A program made the position numbers and the translations under genes. 9,027 bases of DNA from Desulfurivibrio alkaliphilus (lineage in GTDB: Bacteria; Desulfobacterota; Desulfobulbia; Desulfobulbales; Desulfurivibrionaceae): positions 1-9,027 of the forward strand of contig DSDS01000159.1 of the NCBI GenBank assembly GCA_011048585.1. The letters run 5' to 3'. This document shows positions 5,215 to 9,027 of this stretch, piece after piece. Below the pieces are notes generated by a model. The model was not told where the DNA came from. It saw only the letters and a list, made by a program, of their open reading frames with translations, and did no database searches. The first letter of the stretch is position 1; each line of letters opens with the position of its first letter.

Positions 5215-6519
5215 CTAAAACCAGAAGTTACAAATCGCCACCGCCGCCACAATCCCGGCCCCATCGGCCAGCAGAGCGGCGGGCAGGGCATGTCGGGCCC
5301 GGGTAATTCCCACCGCTCCGAAATAGACGGCCAGCACGTAGAAGGTGGTTTCGGTGGAACCCTGCATCACCGATACCAGAAAAGCCAGAAAGCTGTCGGG
5401 GTCGGCGGCCACGATCTCGCTCATCATCCCGAAGGCGCCGCTGCCGGAGAGGGGGCGCATCAGAGCCATCCCCAGGGCTTCGGCTGGCATCCCCACCATT
5501 TGGGTAAGGGGCGAGAGCAGATTGACCATGATCTCCATGGCTCCGCTGGCCCGGAACATGCCGATGGCCACAAAGATGGCGACCAGAAAGGGGATGATCC
5601 GCACCGCGGTGGTGAACCCCTCCTTGGCCCCTTCGGTGGCCACCTCATAAACCCGAACCCCTCGTAAATACCCGAAAATAAGCAAACCGGCAATCAACAT
5701 TGGAATCAGCCAGGAGGAAGCGGCGGTCAAGCCGGAGATGGCGTCATCGCCACCGGCGGCGGCAAAAAAGAGGCGATAGAACAGGCCGCCGGCAAAGGCC
5801 AGGAGCAGCAGGATAACAAAGAGAAGGCCGGCCCGGCCGGGGGGGGCAAGCTCCGGGGGATCGGGAGAAACGGCGGCAGCCGGCCCGGGCTCGCTCTGGG
5901 GGGCCGACCCGGCTGGCGGCGGGCCCGGTTCGGGACCGGCCAGCAGCTTGGCGGCGGTGATCGCCACGATGGTGGAGCAGCAGGTGGCGACAATGGCCGG
6001 AATCAGGATCTCGGCCGGACTGGTGGCCCCGGCGGCGGCCCGGACGGTGATCACCCCCAGGGGCAAGAGGGTGACGCTGGAGGTATTGATCGCCAGAAAC
6101 AGGCACATGGCGTTGGTGGCCGTTCCCTTCTCCGCCGCCAGTTTATCCAGCTCCTGCATTGCCTTGATCCCCATGGGAGTGGCGGCATTGCCCAGGCCCA
6201 GGGTGTTGGCGGCCATATTCATGATCATGGCGCTCATGGCTGGATGCTCGGCGGGCACCTCGGGAAAGAGCCGGGTCATCACCGGTCTGAGCCCTCGGGC
6301 GATCATCCGCATCAGGCCGCCGGCTTCGGCCACCTTCATAATTCCCAGCCAAAGGGCCATGGGGCCGATCAGGCCGATGGCCAGCATCACCCCGGCCTTG
6401 GCCGACTCGAAGGAGGCACGGGTGACCTCATCCATCCGGCCGGTGTAGGCAGCGGTAACCGTGGCCACACCGATCAGGCCCAGCCAGATAATATTGATCA
6501 CAGAGGTTTTGGGCTGCAT
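5215..6519 (-). CDS. spmAB: SpmA-SpmB fusion, nucleoside-recognition (gate) domain membrane protein
   Basis: This 434-residue membrane protein joins homologues of Bacillus spore maturation proteins A and B. Residues 1-194 are SpmA-like (IGLIGPMALWLGIMKVAE, NMAANTLGLGNAATP at 101-115, NTSSVTLLP). Residues 196-229 are a Pro/Gly/Ala linker. Residues 231-434 are SpmB-like (RIIPFLVAIFVAIGMFRASG, LSGSGAFG at 357-364, QGSTETTFYVLAVYFG at 386-401). Hydrophobic stretches suggest around eight or more membrane helices. In Bacillus the pair affects spore core dehydration; in non-sporulating Gram-negatives the substrate and role are unknown. The start at ATG 6519 follows AAGGTGG by 8 nt and begins with the first family-like residues. 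The longer frame from 6591 would add 24 residues without an RBS and would run through the palindrome near the promoter. It leads the operon with rdgB (12-nt gap) and hisHF. Confidence 0.92.
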   Translation of the reverse strand: MQPKTSVINIIWLGLIGVATVTAAYTGRMDEVTRASFESAKAGVMLAIGLIGPMALWLGIMKVAEAGGLMRMIARGLRPVMTRLFPEVPAEHPAMSAMIMNMAANTLGLGNAATPMGIKAMQELDKLAAEKGTATNAMCLFLAINTSSVTLLPLGVITVRAAAGATSPAEILIPAIVATCCSTIVAITAAKLLAGPEPGPPPAGSAPQSEPGPAAAVSPDPPELAPPGRAGLLFVILLLLAFAGGLFYRLFFAAAGGDDAISGLTAASSWLIPMLIAGLLIFGYLRGVRVYEVATEGAKEGFTTAVRIIPFLVAIFVAIGMFRASGAMEIMVNLLSPLTQMVGMPAEALGMALMRPLSGSGAFGMMSEIVAADPDSFLAFLVSVMQGSTETTFYVLAVYFGAVGITRARHALPAALLADGAGIVAAVAICNFWF

Positions 6520-6568
6520 AACGAAAGCCACCTTACCCAAAAACAAACCGGAAAATCCAGCTAAACCT

Positions 6569-6584
6569 ATTGTGGTTGCACAAT
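6569..6584. repeat. ATTGTG-N4-CACAAT palindrome in the spmAB-LysM divergent region
   Basis: A perfect 6-bp inverted repeat around GTTG lies between the two divergent starts. If the proposed spmAB promoter is right, it falls about 10-25 nt after the transcription start. That suits a repressor site or a small leader structure. No T-tract follows. Confidence 0.4.
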
Positions 6585-6599
6585 AACACAAATAAAGTC

Positions 6600-6628
6600 A
6601 ATATAAGGACGTGCCGTTACCGTGCTAA
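6600..6628 (-). promoter_or_regulatory. Candidate promoter of the spmAB-rdgB-hisHF operon
   Basis: On the minus strand TTAGCA (6628-6623, 4/6) and TATATT (6605-6600, 5/6) are spaced by 17 nt. Transcription would start near 6593, giving a leader of about 74 nt before ATG 6519. The 148-bp region must also serve the divergent LysM gene; for that strand I see only weak matches such as TATAAG at 6602-6607 without a good -35. Confidence 0.45.
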
Positions 6629-6667
6629 TGCGTAACATCGACTCTTAATGATGGGAGGGGCTTGACC

Positions 6668-7726
6668 ATGCAAAAACTTGTTCTCACGGCCATGATCGCT
6701 GCAACCTTTTCCCTTGCCCAGCCCGGTTTGGTGGCCGGCGAGGATAAGGGGGAGCTGGTTCGCCACACGGTGGTGAAGGGGGATACCCTGTGGGATTTGG
6801 GCGGGGGCTATCTCAACGACCACTTCTCGTGGCCCAAAATCTGGGAGCTGAACCCTGAGATTGCCGACCCCCACTGGATCTACCCGGGCCAGGTTTTCAC
6901 GATCCCCAAGTATATGATCACCTACCCCTCCGACAAGCCCGCGGCGGAGGAACCGGTGCTTGATGACGACCTGGACGCCCTGGCGGCCCTGGCTCGTCAA
7001 CGCAGCCTCTCCAACCAGCCCCTGGCCCTCCGGGTCGGCGATGATCTGCTGGACCGGATGAGCGATCTGGAGCAGGATGCCGACGCCCAACTCCTGGCCC
7101 GCCAGTACGACCAGGGGATCGGCATGGTGACCCGCGACCTGCCCGACGCCGGCCGGGTGCTGAGCACCCAGTTGGGCTGGGGACACGCCGCCGGCGGCGA
7201 AGCCGTGCTAATTGAAACCCCGGACGCCTGCCCTGGACAAAAGTTCGGGGTTTATCGCAACCTGGGAGCGGTGCCGCCGCTTACCTACCGGGGCGAGAGC
7301 CCCGGCTATCTCCTGGCGGACATCGCCATCATCGAGGTGGTGGGAGACCATGAAAACGGTCGCCTGGCCGTGGTGCGGCGAGCGTTTGCCGAATTGAAGG
7401 CGGGTGATCTGCTGGGACCGGCACAGGAAAAACCGGTGATCGTCCCCGGCGCCACCCAGGAGCGGCTCTCCTTCAATGCCACCGTGGTGGCCCTGCAATT
7501 TCAGCAACAACTGGCCGGACCCGGCACGGTGGTCTACCTCAACGCCGGTCGCAACCAGGGACTCAAGCCCGGTCTGCGCCTGGCGGTCAGGGAACCCCAG
7601 GAGTCCCAGGCAACCGGCGAGGTGATGGTGCTGCAGGCGACCGCCGACCGGGCCGCAGCCCTGGTCACTGAAAAAACCCGGCGGGCGGTAAAGGCCGGCG
7701 ACCAGGTGGGCCCAGCCGAGCGGTAG
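6668..7726 (+). CDS. Secreted LysM-domain protein with two C-terminal repeat units
   Basis: A 352-residue protein begins at ATG 6668, 7-9 nt after GGGAGGGG. A TTG six bases upstream is in frame but poorly spaced. Residues 1-23 form a Sec signal peptide (MQKLVLTAMIAATF..., likely cut near LVA|GE). Residues 32-81 are one LysM domain (HTVVKGDTLWDLGGGYLNDH, then WELNPEIADPHWIYPGQVFTIP), so it should bind peptidoglycan in the periplasm. A charged helical stretch follows (about 97-150). Two similar C-terminal units then appear, about 176-251 and 270-350. Each has a G-x-FGVY or GTVVYLNAG strand, a hydrophobic strand pair, and an ending KAGDLLGPA or KAGDQVGPA. They recall small beta-domains such as the FlgT C-terminus. 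No catalytic residues are evident. It is divergent from spmAB and convergent with the peroxiredoxin gene. Similar LysM proteins are common in Deltaproteobacteria, but their role is not established. Confidence 0.88.
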   Translation: MQKLVLTAMIAATFSLAQPGLVAGEDKGELVRHTVVKGDTLWDLGGGYLNDHFSWPKIWELNPEIADPHWIYPGQVFTIPKYMITYPSDKPAAEEPVLDDDLDALAALARQRSLSNQPLALRVGDDLLDRMSDLEQDADAQLLARQYDQGIGMVTRDLPDAGRVLSTQLGWGHAAGGEAVLIETPDACPGQKFGVYRNLGAVPPLTYRGESPGYLLADIAIIEVVGDHENGRLAVVRRAFAELKAGDLLGPAQEKPVIVPGATQERLSFNATVVALQFQQQLAGPGTVVYLNAGRNQGLKPGLRLAVREPQESQATGEVMVLQATADRAAALVTEKTRRAVKAGDQVGPAER

Positions 7727-7728
7727 AT

Positions 7729-7783
7729 AAAAAAAAGCCCTTCTTGCCGAAAAAGAGGGAGGGGGAGGGACGGCAAGAAGGGC
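7729..7783 (-). terminator. Rho-independent terminator between the LysM and peroxiredoxin genes
   Basis: A 13-bp perfect inverted repeat (7737-7749, GCCCTTCTTGCCG, with 7771-7783) encloses a 21-nt purine-only loop on the plus strand. Eight A residues precede it on the plus strand, so the minus-strand transcript ends in U8 right after the stem. It therefore best serves the peroxiredoxin gene, although it is about 95 nt past that stop. It starts within 3 nt of the LysM stop, and no T-tract follows on the plus strand, so termination of the LysM transcript would be weaker. Confidence 0.88.
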
Positions 7784-7833
7784 CCAGGAGGGGTATGTTG
7801 GTAATCGGGAGACAGCGTCATTCCCGAAAGGTT

Positions 7834-7847
7834 CCGATTAAAATCGG
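7834..7847. repeat. CCGATT-AA-AATCGG palindrome downstream of the peroxiredoxin gene
   Basis: A perfect 6-bp inverted repeat with a 2-nt centre sits between the peroxiredoxin stop and its terminator. Short complementary arms TCCC (7822-7825) and GGGA (7850-7853) flank it, so the transcript could fold into a longer imperfect stem. The function is unknown. Confidence 0.35.
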
Positions 7848-7878
7848 CAGGGAGCAAAAAAATTTTTAACCGGGCCGA

Positions 7879-8505
7879 TCAACCCTTCAGAGCGTCGTAC
7901 ACCTTGCCCACCAATTTGGGGCCGGGGGTGAGGGTGCCGGAGCCCTGTTCCCAACGGGCCGGACAGGCTTCATCGGGATGGGCGGCCACGTAAACACTGG
8001 CCTGAAGCTTGCGCAGCAGTTCCTTGGCGTTGCGACCGACGTTGTAAAAATTGATCTCCGAGGCCACCAGCACCCCGGCGGGGCTGATGATGAAGGTGCC
8101 GCGCAGGTCGAGCCCGCTCTCCTCGTTGTAAACTCCGAACAGCCGGGAAACCTCGCCATTGCGGTCGGCCCCCATGGGATATTTGGCCTTTTCCAGAAAC
8201 TTTTCCTCCCGCTTCCAGGCCAGATGGGTATAGACAGTGTCGGTGCTTACCGTGATCACTTCGGCGCCGGCGGCGGTGAGATTATCGTACTCGTCGGCCA
8301 GGTCGGCCAGCTCGGTGGAGCAGACAAAGGTAAAGTCGGCCGGATAGAAGACCAGAACAGTCCACTTGTTCCGCTTTTTCAACTCGGCCAAAGAGATCTT
8401 GCCGAAATCGTGCTGAACCGGATCGTAAATCTCCAGCTCAAAATCGGGAACCTCCTGGCCGACCTGGATCGGACCGTAACAGCAATCATCGTAATGGTGT
8501 TCCAT
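7879..8505 (-). CDS. Typical 2-Cys peroxiredoxin (AhpC/Prx1 type)
   Basis: This thiol peroxidase reduces hydrogen peroxide and organic peroxides in the cytoplasm. In the 208-residue protein, the active-site motif PxxxTxxC is Pro55-Thr59-Cys62 (FYPADFTFVCSTEL), with Cys62 the peroxidatic residue and Arg135 (LDLRGTF) the partner arginine. Cys181 in HPDEACPARW is the resolving cysteine, so disulfides should form between subunits. The length suits the AhpC/Prx1 class. The N-terminus carries an unusual HH...CC cluster (His3, His4, Cys8, Cys9) that is not part of the fold. AAAGGAG lies 9 nt before ATG 8505; an in-frame TTG at 8514 touches that RBS and is rejected. No AhpF or thioredoxin reductase gene is adjacent, so the reductant is unknown. 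Upstream lies a Fur/PerR-like palindrome. Confidence 0.95.
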   Translation of the reverse strand: MEHHYDDCCYGPIQVGQEVPDFELEIYDPVQHDFGKISLAELKKRNKWTVLVFYPADFTFVCSTELADLADEYDNLTAAGAEVITVSTDTVYTHLAWKREEKFLEKAKYPMGADRNGEVSRLFGVYNEESGLDLRGTFIISPAGVLVASEINFYNVGRNAKELLRKLQASVYVAAHPDEACPARWEQGSGTLTPGPKLVGKVYDALKG

Positions 8506-8543
8506 AACCCGCAACTCCTTTAACTTAATGTTTTAACTGATTC

Positions 8544-8557
8544 CGAGGATGACCTCG
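8544..8557 (-). other. Small hairpin in the peroxiredoxin leader
   Basis: CGAGG-TCAT-CCTCG on the minus strand gives a 5-bp stem with a 4-nt loop, inside the predicted leader and about 40 nt before the start codon. It may stabilise the 5' end of the mRNA; no regulatory class is recognised. Confidence 0.35.
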
Positions 8558-8566
8558 TTCTGTTTT

Positions 8567-8581
8567 TGATAAAAGTTATCA
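8567..8581. promoter_or_regulatory. Fur/PerR-like operator upstream of the peroxiredoxin gene
   Basis: TGATAAAAGTTATCA is a 15-bp palindrome (6-bp perfect arms, 3-nt centre). It matches 12 of the 14 defined positions of the 7-1-7 Fur box (TGATAAT-N-ATTATCA) and is close to PerR boxes of the same family. It lies 62 bp upstream of the ATG and overlaps the proposed -10 element, a repressing position. Peroxide control of peroxiredoxin genes by PerR is known in several bacteria. Which Fur-family protein acts here is inference. Confidence 0.6.
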
Positions 8582-8634
8582 TCTCTAAAATATTTTGCAA
8601 GCTTTTTTGTCCTCCCTCGTGGGCGATAACTTTT
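8571..8634. repeat. Distant 10-bp inverted repeat across the prx-aroK divergent region
   Basis: AAAAGTTATC (8571-8580), half of the Fur-like box, has an exact reverse complement GATAACTTTT at 8625-8634, 44 bp away. The second copy extends to a weaker full-site match (8 of 14 Fur positions by my count). It lies closer to the aroK start, so two sites could allow cooperative binding or looping. Confidence 0.4.
8573..8600 (-). promoter_or_regulatory. Candidate peroxiredoxin promoter
   Basis: On the minus strand TTGCAA (8600-8595) precedes an extended -10, TGATAACTT, with hexamer TAACTT at 8578-8573 and a 16-nt spacer. The hexamer match is weak, but the TG extension helps. Transcription would start near 8566, giving a leader of about 60 nt. 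The operator covers the -10. Confidence 0.4.
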
Positions 8635-8667
8635 TTATTTTAAAGGATCATATGGTAGAAGCAGGGA

Positions 8668-9027
8668 ATGGAAAGGGAAACTGCGGCCCCAGACGACCGC
8701 CGGAAAATTATTTTGATCGGTTATCGGGCCTGCGGTAAAACCTCGGTTGGGACCTTACTGGCCCGACAGCTGGGCTGGGAGCTTCTTGACCTGGACGCCG
8801 AAATCGTCAGACGGACAGGCAGCGAGATCCGGGAGTTGGTAGCCAGCCGAGGCTGGGACCATTTTCGCGCCCTGGAGCGGGAACTGCTCCAGGAGGTGGC
8901 TGGGCGCCATCGGCTGGTGGTGGCCACCGGGGGTGGGGCCGTGCTGCACCGGGAGGTGTGGCCGGCACTGAGGCAAGGGAGTCTGGTGGTCTGGCTGCGG
9001 GCCGATCCCGCCGCCATCGCCGCCCGA
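8668..9027 (+). CDS. aroK: Shikimate kinase, 3' end outside window
   Basis: The enzyme phosphorylates shikimate with ATP in the pathway to chorismate. The 120 visible codons hold the P-loop GYRACGKTS (18-26), the substrate aspartate in DLD (41-43), the FRALE motif (Phe66, Arg67, Glu70) and the shikimate-binding Gly-Gly-Gly at 88-90 (ATGGGAV). The reduced-core lid and C-terminal region lie beyond the edge. The P-loop carries Ala-Cys where many family members have Gly-Ala or Gly-Thr, which should still work. The ATG at 8668 is the first start after an in-frame TAG at 8656-8658, but its RBS (AGGG) is only about 1-2 nt away. A better-spaced AAAGGA serves an overlapping out-of-frame ORF at 8652. 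The aroK versus aroL choice cannot be settled here. Confidence 0.93.
   Translation, partial: MERETAAPDDRRKIILIGYRACGKTSVGTLLARQLGWELLDLDAEIVRRTGSEIRELVASRGWDHFRALERELLQEVAGRHRLVVATGGGAVLHREVWPALRQGSLVVWLRADPAAIAAR

Noticed and set aside
4945..5667. Plus-strand 240-codon ORF across rdgB and spmAB
   Set aside because: It crosses the boundary of two well-supported genes on the other strand and is His/Gly-rich, typical of antisense frames.
6520..6591. 24-residue N-terminal extension of SpmAB
   Set aside because: It begins without an RBS and translates through the ATTGTG palindrome and probable leader; ATG 6519 has AAGGTGG at 8 nt and matches where the family begins.
6617..7186. Minus-strand 189-codon ORF opposite the LysM gene
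   Set aside because: It is antisense to a gene with a signal peptide, LysM domain and strong RBS, and its predicted protein is not recognisable.

Overview
The window is a G+C-rich bacterial chromosome segment (roughly 60% G+C by eye) made almost entirely of housekeeping genes. Several traits point to a Gram-negative anaerobe of the former Deltaproteobacteria (Desulfobacterota, perhaps Desulfobulbales): a single-chain SpmA-SpmB protein, a fused HisH-HisF protein, a secreted LysM protein, a two-Cys peroxiredoxin behind a Fur/PerR-like box, and a lipoprotein solute receptor. The lineage is inferred from gene content; there is no rRNA gene to confirm it.

Layout. From the left edge to about 6519 everything is on the minus strand. 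In order of transcription (right to left) it reads: a spmAB-like gene, rdgB and hisHF as a tight operon (12-nt gap, then a 4-nt overlap); a 485-bp gene-poor gap; rpsU and xerD; a 5'-truncated scrap of an ABC-F ATPase gene followed by a terminator; and a substrate-binding lipoprotein gene that runs off the left edge. On the right, a LysM protein gene (plus) diverges from spmAB and converges on a peroxiredoxin gene (minus). A shikimate kinase gene (plus) diverges from the peroxiredoxin gene and runs off the right edge.

Functions. hisHF makes imidazole glycerol phosphate (histidine) and AICAR (returned to purine synthesis). RdgB clears non-canonical purine NTPs. SpmAB is a membrane protein of uncertain role outside sporulation. 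S21 and XerD serve translation and chromosome dimer resolution. The peroxiredoxin removes peroxides and AroK feeds aromatic amino acid synthesis.

Points deserving attention: HisHF is of the eukaryotic HIS7 type, not two bacterial subunits; a terminator-like hairpin lies inside the annotated start of xerD; an ABC-F remnant abuts the xerD stop; a 15-bp Fur/PerR-like palindrome overlaps the proposed peroxiredoxin promoter; rpsU has a strong promoter, a 16-bp palindrome and a structured leader; and the gap between hisHF and rpsU is AT-richer, with an 11-bp perfect inverted repeat. I found no CRISPR array, tRNA, rRNA, insertion sequence, phage or obvious defence system.
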